Positions 44,310-58,735 of a stretch of DNA of 64,000 nucleotides are shown one piece after another. Each line of letters opens with the position of its first letter. Position 1 is the stretch's first letter. The notes beneath the pieces are model-generated. The model was not told the DNA's origin. It worked only from the letters and a program-made list of their open reading frames with translations, and did not search any database. A program made the position numbers and the translations under genes. Source of the DNA: Nipponacmea schrenckii (taxonomy: Eukaryota > Mollusca > Gastropoda > Lottiidae); the NCBI GenBank assembly GCA_030562195.1, contig JAUJPP010000007.1, forward strand, positions 30,501,769-30,565,768, read 5' to 3'.

Positions 44310-47300
44310 ACTCTAGAACTACTAAAGAATATAAAAAAAATAGATTACCACAAGCCCACAATTCAATCAATACAAATACATATTTCATTGTGTTACATTC
44401 ATAATCAATTGTCCAATTCATGATACAAAAAGTATAGCTTCTTACGCATAATGTGTCTAGTTCAGTCTTTAGAATCGAAAATTCCAGTTTTGTAGGAACT
44501 TTAACTTTTAAGATGGAAATTGGAGGCTCTGATTTGTAAGAAGGGCGATTTTTAACCTTTTTCAGACCGATCTGTGGAATTCTTTTAAGCAAGGCTGTGG
44601 TCATTGAAATTTAGTAATTGGTAACTTCCAGCAAAGAAAATGTTTAATTTTCAAAGCGTTGTAAATCGAGATTAACGCAAAGGATATCCAGCATCATGTT
44701 ACATGGAACAAATTGTATTCAGACAAAAACATACTTACTTAATATAATAATAACAATAACACCTTATATACAATAACAAAATAACAAAGGTCTAATCCAT
44801 ATCTTATTAAACGTACAATATCTGCCAATAAAGCATCAGCCCTGAAAATTATGAAATATATGATCCATATGTATATGGAAACGAACTCTGTTGACAACAA
44901 TAATAATATAAAAATTGATAAACAAGTGCGCAATTGTAGAGCCAGGGTACAATAAGCATTAAAGAAAATTCTAATATCAACTAATTCAAACACATGTATC
45001 GAAACTGTTACACCTCACTGATCCACGCTTCATGTATTTAAGTTTTAAACTTGCATACCATTAACATGTATCTGTAAACAAAAATATGTATTGATGTATA
45101 TTAATCTCTAGTTTAAGTAGGTCATCTGACATCATCTACGTGACTTATTGAATTTGAATCACATATGGTATACAGTTATATTGATATTAATATTTATTCT
45201 CTAATTGACTAGATTGTGAATAAATCTACTCACAGCTGTTAACAATAACTCAGTAATAAATACAAAATAAGTAACAGCTTTTGCTATATATTTAAAGGAG
45301 CAGAGTCCAATCTTTCAATATATCTTTTTGCAAAACAGTGTTCCGTTAATATATGTTGTAACACTTCTATGAGGAAAGAATTTCAATAAGCCAAAATGTG
45401 AATTTTCAATTTTCTCTAAAAGTAAGCTATAAACTTCCTGGTTAAAGATATTTTAAAACCGACAATTTTCAAATTATTTCTCAATTCACCAGTGCTTAAT
45501 ACGCAAACTGAAGTATTCATTGTGCGACGAGATAAATTTGTGGAGGCAATTTTTTAAAGAATGACTTGATCAATTGGTAAGAATTGGCTTAATGTCAAAT
45601 GTCGCAGACAGTCCTACTTTAAATAAATTTATTCTTCAAAGCTGATTTATAAATGGAATATGTCGTTAAATTGATCATGAACAGAAAAACCACTTCTTGT
45701 AACGTGCAACGGGGTGTAGCCTTCTATATCGCCCATGCATGTACGTGTCAATTTTTATGTGACAAAAAGCCTGATGGTTTAGTTCTAGCTTGATTGCGTT
45801 GATTAATGGTTATTTTCAACAGCAGCCAAAGGTCTATTGCTGTCGAATTTATTGACTTACCAGATGATAGAAACTGTTAAATGGAAAATCATTTATCAAC
45901 GCATCCGATGCATCCTTATAGCAACGGGGCTTCGATATATTGTAACTCTAAATAATACAGTATTGAAACCGCTAAAAGGGGAACCTGGCCATTAATGTTG
46001 AGTAGATCCGAAATCGAACCCTAACCATTAAAAATATCTAACAAGCATCTGAATCAATGAATTTCTGCGAGGTCTTTATGATGATGTGACGACACGTTAA
46101 ATTTCCCAACCTCATTATAAACTAGACGACTATATCCCATTATGAACTAGTTTTTCTTTCACATTACAAAAAAATGCATATTAATGTGTATTAAATGCAG
46201 GTGTATAATCAATATACAATTTCATGAATATGAATGTCCATACCCATACGAAACAAGTAAGTGGTCTTTATCTTTTTTAAATTTTGCCCACCATTTTTTT
46301 TTAGGAAATGTAACTTCATAAATCTATGCACAATTTCAGTTTTCTAAAAGTTAACTGTCAATATTGGGTTTATTGCATAAATTCATTATTTCGCTGACGG
46401 TTTGCCAGATACGGCATATTTTTTTATTGGTCAATGTTCTTGAGGGGATTTTATGGGATGTCGATTTCAAACACACGGTATTGTTAACTATTCATTGGAA
46501 TTGATGTAATACAACCATAATACGTAATCGTTATCTTTAGTAGTAAAAACATAATTTAGTAATAAAAAGAAGACAAACATGAGTTATCTGAAACCTATAC
46601 GTGAATTAGCAATTTGTTCGAAAGAAATAAAATAGCCTTATAACGTATTTATGGGTGATCAGATTCGCTCAACAAAATATGTTTGAATCAGATTCAGGAT
46701 TTATGTGAAGACATTCAGTGTGATGTATGTACACAGAGCGGTCTGTGAATTAGAATATCTTAACTCTAACTTTATGACTTATTACGAAATGTGGTGCACA
46801 CGAAACTGTGTTTAATAGGATGAATTCTTCTCATGTGTTGTAAGGCTTTTCAACTATCCATTAACCCTTCCAACAAAGCCTATATCTCTACCCTAGGAAC
46901 ACACGATATTTAATATACCAAGGCATTAATAATCTGACATTGGACAAAAATCGTTGGAACTTTAGATTTAATTTCATTTACTACAAGTAAAACATTTTTA
47001 AATAGGTTTTATAGTAATTCTGTATCTAAGATCAAAGACACAATTTTAAGGCTTATTGCATAGGAAAGGGCTTCATTACTTTATAAGATTCTAATATCAC
47101 GTGGTTAAATGATTTAATACGTGAACTAACATAACATAAAACATAATGAAGTTCCATAAATATAGTGACTGGTCAAAAATTCACATATTGCCTTCGTAAT
47201 ATAATTCTTATCGCATATTATTATCATTGGCAACTGTCATTATTCTTGTCAGTTTTGTTTCAATTAATTAGTCAGTTGTCATACGAAGTTAGGGTCGGTT

Positions 47301-48199
47301 AAAATTAGGGGACTCTAGATTTTGATCAAATTAACGCTTCATTAAGAAGGAAGTGCTGACTGACACCATTACTGATTGTCTGAGTGATTTCCTGTGTTCT
47401 GGTCCTAAAGACCTACTCAATATTAGGCTAATAAAATGAAACACACCTTCTCGGGATTCAATTTACAGAGGAATAACTACAGAAGATCACAGCATCAAGA
47501 CAGACGACTATTGGAGAAGTTTCTCCTTACTCAACGTCTGCGATATGATTTTTTTTATCTGAGCTGGACACCATCCATACCGATTAGTAACAGGGATTCA
47601 ATTTAAGTATCACAGTATCGCATCGCACACTTACAAGACAAGATAACCTTTCAGCGATCTAATATTTGTAGTGATCGTATCAAATTGTATAATTTGCAAG
47701 TGAATGGTTGCCAATTCTACTAATATTAAGCAACGCTCAGTCGTGGCTATAAACCTCCTGAGAACTAGAGAGATATTAGTCTAGAAATATTTGTAATAAT
47801 TTTATCTTATCTTACAGTGTGATTATCCTATTATCATTAAACATGTATTATTTAAGACGTCGATGGCGAGATCGATCTGAAACCTATAGCCGCTACATTT
47901 TAAATTACTATGGAATTTTGATGAAATGTTCAATTCGAAATAGTAACGTTGCATAGGGAGAGAATTTCTTGCAATTTGTCTGACCATTGAGGCTATTAGA
48001 GTGAAATCTCAGAATGTAATGATATTTATAGTAGTCATAAGTCTTCGGAGTACTGTAATTCGAAGCATTGCACGGAGGTACATTACGTACCTCTCAATCT
48101 AAGAGAACGTTCCATAATCCCAATAAACTATATTCTGACCAATTCAACTACCCACTGAAAACATCAATAGTAGTTAGCTCTTTTTTTCTCACATGCTCT
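44310..48199. other. Upstream flank of the calexcitin gene, no gene seen
   Basis: AT-rich DNA with no open frame having family-like sequence and no chain of exon-like blocks. The calexcitin promoter and 5' untranslated exon(s) should lie in the first part but cannot be placed. Confidence 0.45.
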
Positions 48200-48740
48200 C
48201 TCCATTTTGGTGATGATTGAATAATTTTTCAGGGAAATATCATGTCTTTTTTTCACTCATTATCTGGGTGCACCCGTGCTCTTTCTACAGGCTATAATTC
48301 TCTATGGATTCTTTTGATTGTTTGTATGTGTGTTGATATCATTATGAAGATGCGCACTATTAGATTTAGTGATGATCCGATAATGTTCTTCTTAGATATC
48401 GCATAAAACTTTGATATCGCAGTTGTTTTCGAGTTCACATGTAGTTAGTGCTCACTCTACAGGCTACAATTCTTCATGAATTATTTTCATTTCTAGTTGC
48501 CTTGATGGTCCGTCCGATTATTTTGGATTGCATGTTGCATGTTATGCGGATCAATATGCGAGACTTCAGTTTAGTCTACATGTAATCTTGGAACAATGAT
48601 TGTTCGCTAAATCTGTATTTCTATGAAAATATATGGATGATAATCCCCTTCACACTAAATTTGTTTTCTGTAGAGTGAACACATGCTAAATGTGATATTG
48701 CATCAAACTTTCATATCACACACAGTTCACATTTAGATAA
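48200..48740 (+). repeat. Decayed copy of the 2276-3145 tandem-core repeat
   Basis: In opposite orientation to the first copy it shows GCTCTTTCTACAGGCTATAATTC, TCATTATGAAGATG, GATGATCCGATAAT, GTGCTCACTCTACAGGCTAC and GTCCGTCCGATTA, the same ordered words as the MIC13-intron element. At least two degenerate core units are visible. Confidence 0.6.
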
Positions 48741-51700
48741 ATAATTAGCTGCTGGTGGGCGGATTCGCTTGCAACAAGCCTATGTTTTAGTCACATCAAC
48801 GAACAACTTCCTCTGCTGATAACTAATATACAATCATGTATGATAATTCTTGGGCTATGCTTTGCTGAATAAAACAATACAAAACAACCCGTTTTAATTA
48901 AAAGTAAAAGCCAGTACAGAGTCATTACCGACTGTCCTTTAAAGTAGAGCTCAAAGGACCTGTGTATTTAGCTACCCAAACAAGTAGACACCCTTTCCAT
49001 GCCAGTTTCTACGTTCTGCGTCACAATGGGTTACTGGCTTTAAACCATCCGAATATATATAAATCTGTTTTTAGAGTGGTTTAGAAGACAATAAAAATAT
49101 ATGAATTACCTTAATTCAAGTCCTCAGTCATCCTTCAAAACATTAACCCTGCCCGAAAATCATTACTTTCTTAGAATACATAATTCTGTATAATAGAACT
49201 TCTATATTTGTAACTGTAATGGCGTCAATTTCTATTACAATACATATTAATATGGGAACTGATCCGGTTGGAATAGAAAAGATTGACGATTCTAATGACC
49301 TAGTCCAATATAGCATGGCTGGTAAATTAATAATTCTTTTATTTTATTATATAGGAATAAATGTATCAAATTATTGAGGAATGTATGTGACGGGTAGGTT
49401 AGGCTTAAAGCTGCATTGCCCCACTTATAGGTAATAACAAATGGTTTTGTTCATATGGTATCTTTACGAGGATATAACATGATAATATGACCATTTGAGA
49501 AAGATCTTTGTATCATCCAGAGGTTGATCTTCAACAACATAGATACTGCGTTCAGACGAGTTAAGTCAGCTTATCTATCAACCTGGTTTTTACTTTCCTT
49601 TTATGTCCTTTTGAACGCTCGCGGAAAACCCGTAATCCAGTCTCGAAGAACGGTTGATATTTAAGCTGCCTTAACTGAAAGCACTATTAGTTTACATATA
49701 TAATATTTATATATGTTAATGTCATAAATAATACCTATTCACCCCGGACAGCAATGCTGCTTGTTCAATTCACGGAAACTAACGGATATTGACGAAGGTT
49801 GAGCGAGCGTGGTATATTTGCTTAATATATACGAGTATTACGATTCGATTCTTCAGAAGTACTAGAAATTTAGCTGTGACCATTATTACTGATTAGTTAA
49901 GCTAAAAGGACCCTCGTTTCTGAGACTAAGTTCATTTCACGCGTGGTAAATCTAAAACTTCACACGTATCTTACTCTACATCAATATAATTATTAGCAAA
50001 GCAATGGTCAGTAAAATTTCTTTATCTTAATCCATTTAGCTTCAACTACCAGAGATATGGACACCGAAGTCTAATTCGTTTATCTGTTTCCATGTGTTAA
50101 ATCACGAAATTCATCCTTCTATAACATTTCCAGGAATTTCGTTTAAAACTTCCCTGTACGTCACATGAAAACCTGGTCAATAAAATTGAATACCTCATGA
50201 CCATGAAAATCAAGAAATTGTCAAAATTAAAGTAAACCACTACATTTTATCAACATCCACTTGACTGTCGTTATACACAAAACGGTTATCTTTAGATTTA
50301 TCTTTCCACGTATAATTCTCTCATCATGTCCCAAAATCGGAAGAAAGTGCAATTTCAGACATCAAATTCCAAATCTAGACCAACAATTAGTCAAAAGTAG
50401 GCAGGTAATAAACCCGAAAAGGGGAGAGAAAGAGGATTTCGAAAAATAGCACGGACTATATTCGTATAAAATCTTTAGCATGGCATAAGCTGTTTTGGTG
50501 GACTGAGTCAATACCACCTAGTTTGTTTTTAGTTGTTTTTGTTTTGGAGTTGTTGCCCTTCTCCTTCGACTAGCTTTCCTTGGTTTTTATCTTAGCATTT
50601 TTCTAAACGTTGATGGGGTTTTACATGTATTTACATATCTTAAATGAAGGTATTTATGTCACCTAAGTATTATAATTTAATGTAGTTATCACTGTGTGGC
50701 ACTGTAAGGGTACACGTCACGTTTCTGTATATCAAGTATTATGATCTCTTCAGAACATTTTCGAAACTCATAATCCGTTGTCAAATGTGTAAAAATAAAA
50801 TAATAATATTAATGTAATATGGAAAATTCCATGTTTCCAATGATAATAAGATACGTTTCTTACTATGTAGGCATTAGACGTCGCTCAATTTGGTAAATTA
50901 TATTATTATTACCTGAAAACAACACACACGGGCGTAGGTCACAACCATTTAAGATTACTTACGAAGTCGAGTAATTTTACAAGAAAAAAAGTGGAATTAG
51001 ATGCTCTAAATGCTCTAATGTTCAATATTCAAATCACATTTAGAAATAGCAATAAATAATGAATAAATAGTAATCTTCTTTGAAGAAAAATTACAGGCTT
51101 TTCATAATTCTACTTGTTAAGTCGAAGTAGTAATTCGAAACAGTTGTGAACTGTAAGATGTAAGAAACGTTCGTATTTCCGAAAGCTTTTATTGTGACTC
51201 TATAATCTGTCATACTTAAAGGGACACGATAGTCTATATTTGAAATCCTGGTTCAGTCAATACTTAAATCATTTGAATTATAAGATAGGTTCGTTGAAAA
51301 GTCGACCCTAGATTACAACCCAATACATCCTTGAAAGGAATGAATCTGTCTTTAATAACAGTAATTAGACTGGCATTAACGTGGTATAAGTCATATTAAT
51401 ACTAATTAATTAATTTTGTTCACAACAAATTGTTTGATATGAATACATTTACTCTGATTCGACCAAAGTATTTGTTATCTATCGAAGCGAAATCATGAGA
51501 TGCTGTTACGAAATTTGTTCATAATGAATTTACACTGTGTAGAAGCATGTCTTGAAATAAGAAGGTTCAAATGGTGCGAGCCATCTCAGTAACATGAAAG
51601 CGTGAAGTTGTTCAGATAACACTTAAAACAATGCCTTTGCTACAGGCTGAATGTTTGACAGATATTCGAAAATTGGCTGAAACCACTGTTATTTCGAGAT

Positions 51701-52769
51701 CGAACAACATGGCGTTGCCCATTTTTATTATCTCCAAAGTGGTGCAAAAAATAAGACGCAAAATTCTATTTGATTTTGATAAATAGATTTATTAGAGTGA
51801 CAAAGATTAGGAATACGATATAAATTGATCATGTGATCATGTTAGCGGTAATATTATATTGTAGAGTAATATTCCATAAAACCTAATTTAAAGGGGCACT
51901 TTATGGTAGGTCAGAAAAATCTAAGTTTTACGTTTACAGCTTAATTTTGTGTAAGTAGACCACTGTACGGTTTTTTTTTATAAAATAAGCGCCTAGCTAA
52001 AATGAAATTTGCGTATTGCGTATTCTGTGTTTGTTTCTAACTTCTTTATGCCATACACAAAAGCTGCTTACTTAACAATAAGGGAATTCTTTAATTATTT
52101 AACCCTTCTAAAAAAACTGAACAAGTGGAAAAATAGATATAAATCATAATATATAAATAATATATATTTAGAAAGAAACGTTTTACACACAACCCCTTTC
52201 AAGAAGATAAAGATAAAATAATTATTTATTATTAATAACCAAAGTTTCTTCGTCAGCTATTAATTTTTGTGAAGATAAATAGCTTGGAAAATGAACAATC
52301 TTCATGATTGAGCAATTGTTTTTAGATTTACTGTTAGATCATTCAGTTGGATATATCTGAATACGTGTATCTGCTTTGGCATGATTTGTTCGGCTTCTTT
52401 GTAGCGCAGCATAATTTTTAACAATTCAGTGACTATCATAGTATTTGAAATTTGCTGATTTCTTATTGCAGTGACTTATTATTTCCCTATAACTAAATGA
52501 CAGGGCGTTGTAAGTCTTTTGTTTTTGTAAATCATGCAGTGCGCATTATGGAAAATTGATTGAACAGTGAAATGTGTACTTCATCTACAATAAAAAATTA
52601 ACATTTACCTAAAGCTAATATTCTTCTATTGATAATGATATTATATTGATAAAGTCGTGGAAAATATAAAAGTAAACTGGGCTATACCTTAATAAAAAAC
52701 AAATAACTGGCACTTTACAAATTTCGTAAAAGTTAGCGGAAAAGATGCAAATGGACTATGGGCACACTC
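48741..52769. other. Intergenic DNA, nothing recognised
   Basis: About 4 kb of AT-rich sequence. The only open frame above 60 codons (50261-50449) has no recognisable motif. No tandem array or clear inverted repeat was found by eye. Confidence 0.4.
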
Positions 52770-54776
52770 CATGATATGGAAGACAATCCCTGCCATAATT
52801 AATCATTCTTAATGCTTAATTCGGTGATAAACATTAGTACAGTAAAATCAACATTTGTACGCTTAATTTGACATTCGTTCACTAAATTCATAATTTGTTG
52901 TTAAAAATTTATCATTCGAATAAAGAATATTACTGAACAAATTAACGATTTAGCCGAACTAATATTGCCCACTTCATAACGCCGAATGAAGTTTCCCGAA
53001 CAAATGTTGAAAAACATTACTCGCATTTCATGAGAACATTATCATTATGACGACAAGTGGCGCTGCTCAATTTGAGTTAGGGCTTCGTTCCTATTTATTT
53101 GGTCAATTTTTATGGCCGGCTAGTGGCTGTGTACAAAGTAAAGAATCTTATTATGAATTCCAATTTTATGATAAAAAGCGAAGTTTTTAATCAAACTCTT
53201 GGTTCTCTTTATTCATTGGAATGTGAGATTTTGAGATAAATATGGTGCCTATACCAGGAAATGTTTTCAAAATGGCAAATTTTTGTACAGTCCACAGTGA
53301 TGGTGGTGGGACAGATAATTTGATGGAATTTGCAAAATCCAAACCACATGGTTTCTTCTATCTAAAATTCCAATATAATAGTATTTTCATGCCAAGTTTA
53401 GGTACTGGCCAGATAAAGATGAAGACTTGTTATGGCTCGTCGTCAATTTTTAACAGTCCACGCTGATGGTGGTGTGGCATAAAGATCAGAAGCCACTATT
53501 TGGTTGGGATTCTGCCAATTCAAAATTTATTCTCCATCACCATCAGCGTGGACTTTTCAAACAAAGGTCATTTTTCAAAAAAATTGCCATGAAGAGTCTT
53601 TATCACTGACTGGCCAGTCGCTAAATTTGGCATGAAAATACCATTTCATTGGAATTTTTTGGATTTTCATAGGTCTGAAGGCACCACATGTGGTAGGGAT
53701 TCTACCAATTCCATCATCAAAACTTATGCCCCACCAGCATCAGCGTGGACTGATAAAAAATTGGCCATATTTTATCAATTGGCCATGAAGAGTTTTCATC
53801 ACTGACTGGCCAGTCACTACGTTTGGCATGAAAATACCATTACATTGGAATTATTTGATTTATTCCTAGGTATGAAGGCACCGTGTGGTTAGGATTCTGC
53901 CAATTCCATCAAAATTTATGCCCGACCACCATCACCGTGGCCTGTTAAAAAATTGTCCTAATTTCAAAAATTGGCCATGAAAAGTCTTCATCACTGACTG
54001 ACCAGTCATTAGGTTTGGCATGAAAATACCATTTCTTTGGAATTTTGGGGATATTCACAGTTAAGGGCGCCATAAGTTTGGGATTTGCCAATTCCATCTA
54101 ATTTAGTTCCTAACCTTTAGAGTGGACTATTCAAAAAGGCTATTTTTTAAGATTGGCCATGACGAGTCTTTAACGACTGCCCTAGTAAAACTGAACATGA
54201 AAATATTTAATATTATTAAATTAATATCTTCAAAGGTTTTAAGAACCAAGTTGGGATTTTGCAATTCCATAAAATATCTGTCCCAAAACCATCACTGTGA
54301 CTGTACAAATTGCATTTTTCAAAATTTCCGGTTGGACAAATTCAAAATCTCACATTCAAATTGAATAAAAGTTTAAAGATTTCGTTAGATCTTCGTTTTT
54401 ATATAATACGGTATTGCTTTAAGATTCTTTTCTTTGTACACACCCATGGCCGGCCATAACAATTGGCTAAAAAAAGTAGGAACGAAGCCCTTTCTAAATT
54501 GCAGACGCCATTTTTCCCTATAATGATACGGGTTCTTAAAAGTCTGAAATGTTTTTCAACATTTGTTCGGAAAAACTTGATTGATATGAAGGGGGTATTC
54601 TTCGGCTAAAAAATTAATTTTAAAGTAATATTCTTTATTGAATGATAATTTTAATAACAAATTATGAATTTCGTGAAAATGTCAAATTAAGGGGTACAAC
54701 CGTTGATTTTAAAACTAATGTTTACAAATTAACTTTAAAATGATTAATTATGGCAGGGATTGTCTTCCATACCATG
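52770..54776. mobile_element. 2-kb inverted-repeat element with tandem-repeat core
   Basis: The left end CATGATATGGAAGACAATCC is mirrored at the right end by GGATTGTCTTCCATACCATG. The arms continue inward for hundreds of bases with mismatches: CAAATGTTGAAAAACATTACT against AATGTTTTTCAACATTTG, and TTATGGCCGGC against GCCGGCCATAA. The core, about 53240-54340, has roughly five units of some 170-190 bp with ATTGGCCATGAAGAGT, CATCACTGACTGGCCAGTC, TTTGGCATGAAAATACCA and CCATCAGCGTGGACT. The leftmost unit is inverted relative to the rest. No transposase is encoded, so it is a non-autonomous element; its class is unknown. Confidence 0.75.
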
Positions 54777-57431
54777 ACGCCTCTATTTTTTATGTCGATT
54801 ATGAATTTTGATTAAAGCAGATAAATCTCTAGTGAGTCGATTACAATTAGAATCAGGTTGGTGCTGAAGCCACAAATTGTAACAATTGTCAAAGAAAAAT
54901 ACGACAGTTTTTGTTGTGTTTCTTGTGGAATAAGTTGTCATAACACGCCTTACGTCAGGATTCAAATTTCAAAATCTGACTGACTTTTTAAAAGATACTT
55001 GTCATATTACGGAAACATAAAGGGCTAAACTAGGTTTCATAAACTTAAATTTGTCACAAATGACAACATCAAGACAAAATTGGCAAATCAGTAATCTGTA
55101 AATAGAATTCAGCTAAAGTTTAAGTATATTGCGAAACATGTTTATTTTGTAAAATAATCTATACAGAAAATTTAACCTTCTACGCTTTTAAGGGTGTTTT
55201 ATTGGGGGGGGGGGGCTGTTATTTCATTACAATCTTAGTTACTCTTTTGTTATTAAACCAGAAGAAACGGATACATTTCACACAAAACTTATATCGATCG
55301 ATCCTATAACACCTCTGCACATGCGTGATACCGTTCCCGAAGCAGACGACTTCAGATTCAATTCAAACTATACAAATTATAAAATAGTTTTCATTTTCTT
55401 GGTGGAGCCTTACGTTTATAAATTTGAAGGAGGTATATGACTATACTGAAGGTAAGAAGTTGTCCTATTCTATCGCTACTTTACCAGTAGGCCTAAACAT
55501 ATTTCATGTCGAGAGTTTACAAACACTGCACCATAAGTTTTTGAATCGTCGATTGAGTCGTTTGTATGTCAGTAAACCAGGCCCCGTATTCTCAAAACGA
55601 TCTTAGCGCAAGGTCGTTTTAGGGTCTTAGTTTTTAACACTGTTTTTAGGATCTTCTTGTTTCAAATCCTTTTCGAGAATACGGATCAAATTTCAAAATG
55701 ACTTTTGTTGTTATACGTGAATGGTTGCCATCTAGATCTAGACGATCAAGTTACCTGTAAGTGGAATGGTATTTAAAGCTGTATGGGAAATGCTTAATAT
55801 GCGTATAAACTATTTTACATGAATATCTATTTTTATATACATGTATGTTTATAAAGCTACTGGTGCTTGCAATTTCAGTCAAAATATCTTTTCGAAAAGC
55901 ACTTTTCATCATTCAGAAATATTTGTCAACAAGTTTTAGGTAGCACATTCTAGAAAATATGTTCTAATGTAGGACCCCCAAAATACATCAGAATATATTT
56001 CATGTCGGAAATCTTGAAAAGCTCATCAAAATAATGTACTTCGAATTACTTGGAAGTTTTTTTCCGAATTCAACTTTGAAGAACCCTTGCATACGCCTTC
56101 TCATTATATTTGTTCAATTAAACAGAATACGTATGATGTTTGATATTCCGCACGCGGAGAAGGAGAGGATACTGGTTCGGTTTATAAAAGATTAATTAAC
56201 AACTGAATTATCAATGGTGTTTTTCTAGCAGACTGTTCATTTATTAGTTAAATTCCGCGAGTGTTAACTATCACTTTCTTTTATTAATCCCAGGTTTTAA
56301 TGTGATTAACTATTAGCTACGAGATGATCGCCTGATATTCAACTATTATCTCTAGGTTTAACATTGGAAAGACACGCATTGTTTCGAGATAACAATTTTT
56401 AATCTGCCTTTGATACTATGTCACAGGTCACATTAATTTCAACAGGGCCATAACTGGGTTCTTTTCTTTGTGGCAAATATTCTGTTATACTTTTTATCCT
56501 AACACTATCGGTAGACTTTAAACGGTAACTAACTTCACCTATAGATGATAAAGATTCATGTATTTGAATTGAAACGTTGTTTAAATTAAAGGAAGAAGTA
56601 GCATATCCATAATAATATTTTTCTTATTTATTTAATGTTCCATCTACTTCTGTATTTCAAAGATTAAATAAGCGATATATTTAGCGAATATCAAATTTAT
56701 AGTTGTAAGTTTTGAAACATAAGCTTTTTAATTTGTTATATTTATTAAACTTCGGCATGGGGCACATTTACCGTGTTGTAGTTACGACCCCGCTGAAGTC
56801 CGATTCGTGTGTGGTTGTATTATTAATATATAGATATATTAAAACAGAATCGTAAACATGTTGTTACTCAGTGTTTCCCGCTATGCGAGCTTCAGTTTTT
56901 TTGATTCTGTTTAAATATTTGTACATCACTCTACAAATGATATTGGGCAGAAGTGTATTTTTTACAGAAAGAATTATTTGTTATTGATCAATATGAAATT
57001 ACGATATCGAAAAAAGAAAAAAAATGCAGTTTCTTTAGAAAAGTTGTCAACATTAAATACTTTCAAAAGAAACGATGGTGGAAAACCAGACGAAAATTTA
57101 TTTCATTCACTTCTTTTTCTGCTTTAATACATAATTACTTCGACCTTAATTTCAAAACATTATATAATTAACAAATGTTTCTAATAATGCTAAATATTAA
57201 TAAGGTTTCTCTTTTTTATCTTTATTTTGATGGCAATTAACCAAAACTTGTGACTTGACGTCTAAGTGAAAGTAATGAAAATGCCATTAACCATTTAGCA
57301 GGTTTGTAGCTTCATTAAACATTTAAAGTTCCTTTTGTCATATTACCCTTATAATGCATCCACATCATTTGCTCTCATGTGCATAACGGATCACTCGACT
57401 AATTTGTGTTTGTCTATTTTTCATATTCATC
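54777..57431. other. Intergenic DNA, nothing recognised
   Basis: AT-rich with a short G run near 55206. Open frames of 60-72 codons (55424-55606, 56953-57171) have no family-like features. Confidence 0.4.
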
Positions 57432-58092
57432 ACCTTAAAGGCCAAATTCCACATGGGCGATTAAAGTACTTACGACCACAAAAAATTAATCGCATGGTTT
57501 TATCGCCAGAAAACTGAAATCGTAGGTAGTCGCATACTTTCCTACAAGAATTAATCGCATGTGGCTTCAGTGTCCACTTGTGCGACTAAATAAAAAATCG
57601 CAATGGTTGGGGCAACGTGATACAAATATTTTCAATGAAAAAGAAAAATGCGACAAGAAAGTGAGCGATTAAAAATAATCGCTAGAATGGAAACTAAATA
57701 GTTAAACTTTCTGTGCGATCACATGCGATTAATAGGAAAAAAGCATGCGACAAGTGTACATTTTTTTGGTGAGACCATGAGACCAACGTGTTTGATATTT
57801 AATCGCATACACCCTGGGATAACCATATTAATCGCTCACTTTCTTGTCGCATCTGTCAACGCTGTAAACATTTTTACCACACTTTTCAAGTAAATATTTG
57901 TATCACGTGTTGTCCCAACCATTGCGATTTTTTATTCAGTCGCACAAGTGGACACTGAAGCCACATGCGATTGATTCTTGTAGGAAAGTATGCGACTACC
58001 TGCGATTTCAGTTTTCTTGCGATAAAACCATGCGATTAATTTTTTGTGGTCTTAAGTACTTTAATCGCCCATGTGGAATTTGGCCTTAAGGT
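57432..58092. mobile_element. 0.66-kb fold-back element
   Basis: The left half from CCTTAAAGGCCAAATTCC is a near-complete reverse complement of the right half, which ends GGAATTTGGCCTTAAGG. Matching pairs include ACATGGGCGATTAAAGTACT with AGTACTTTAATCGCCCATGT and TGCGACAAGAAAGTGAGCG with CGCTCACTTTCTTGTCGCA. Arms are about 250 bp around a centre of about 140 bp. TTAA occurs at both tips, which would fit a TTAA-targeting transposase, although the left tip has one extra base. The motif GCGATTAA recurs throughout. No protein is encoded. Confidence 0.85.
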
Positions 58093-58477
58093 AGCAAACT
58101 TATCATAGTATGAAATTAAACAGATTTAAGCACAAAAAGTATCTTAAATGAAAAAAAAACATAGTCATTTTTACCATTTAAAGTTAAATATATTAAAAAA
58201 TAACAAAAATAGGGGGTCTCTATCTCTATCTTCCATCTCTAATCAAAAAAGCTTCATTTCCGGTCTCTGCAGTCAGTAGACAAAGTATTTAAAATAAGTA
58301 TTAAAAATTAATAAGGAAGTCACGACATCGTTTTACCGAAGAAATACTCTTTCCCGTCAATTCATTCCACGAAGTTAACATTTATATAGATCCTTAGATT
58401 TGTGCTGAATATTAAAATATTATTTATTAGCCACATCATGCTTCCATATACATGTTCCTTTTGTTAATTCACAACGT

Positions 58478-58735
58478 CAAGCTACTAAGAACTCGTCTAA
58501 TGCATTTACTGCAATAGCCACGATTCTTGTACCATCAAAGTTTGTACATGAAGTATTTTGATTGGATTGTACACTCCAATACAGCCAATCAAAGCTTTTG
58601 AAATAAAATATCATAGCTTCTGATTGGCTGTTTCTGCTATCGTACAATCCTATCAAATCGCTATACTCAGAGATACAAGAATAGTGAGTTATTGCAGTCA
58701 AAGTAGAAGACAAAGTTCGTAATAGCTTGACTTCG
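58478..58735. mobile_element. Imperfect inverted-repeat element, about 255 bp
   Basis: GTCAAGCTACTAAGAACT on the left pairs with AGTTCGTAATAGCTTGAC-like sequence on the right. Inside, ATTTACTGCAATAGCCACGATTCTTGTA pairs loosely with ACAAGAATAGTGAGTTATTGCAGTCAAA, and AGCCAATCA with TGATTGGCT. It looks like a degenerate MITE. Confidence 0.55.

Noticed and set aside
44302..44604. 100-codon minus-strand frame just upstream of the calexcitin start
   Set aside because: No recognisable motif; it overlaps the calexcitin first exon in another frame and is probably chance or 5' UTR.
53242..53466. 74-codon plus-strand frame
   Set aside because: It lies within the arm and core of the 2-kb inverted-repeat element and is not open in the sister units.
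57898..58089. 63-codon frame, and its partner at 57335-57517
   Set aside because: Each reads through an arm of the fold-back element; the similarity of the two peptides comes from the inverted repeat.
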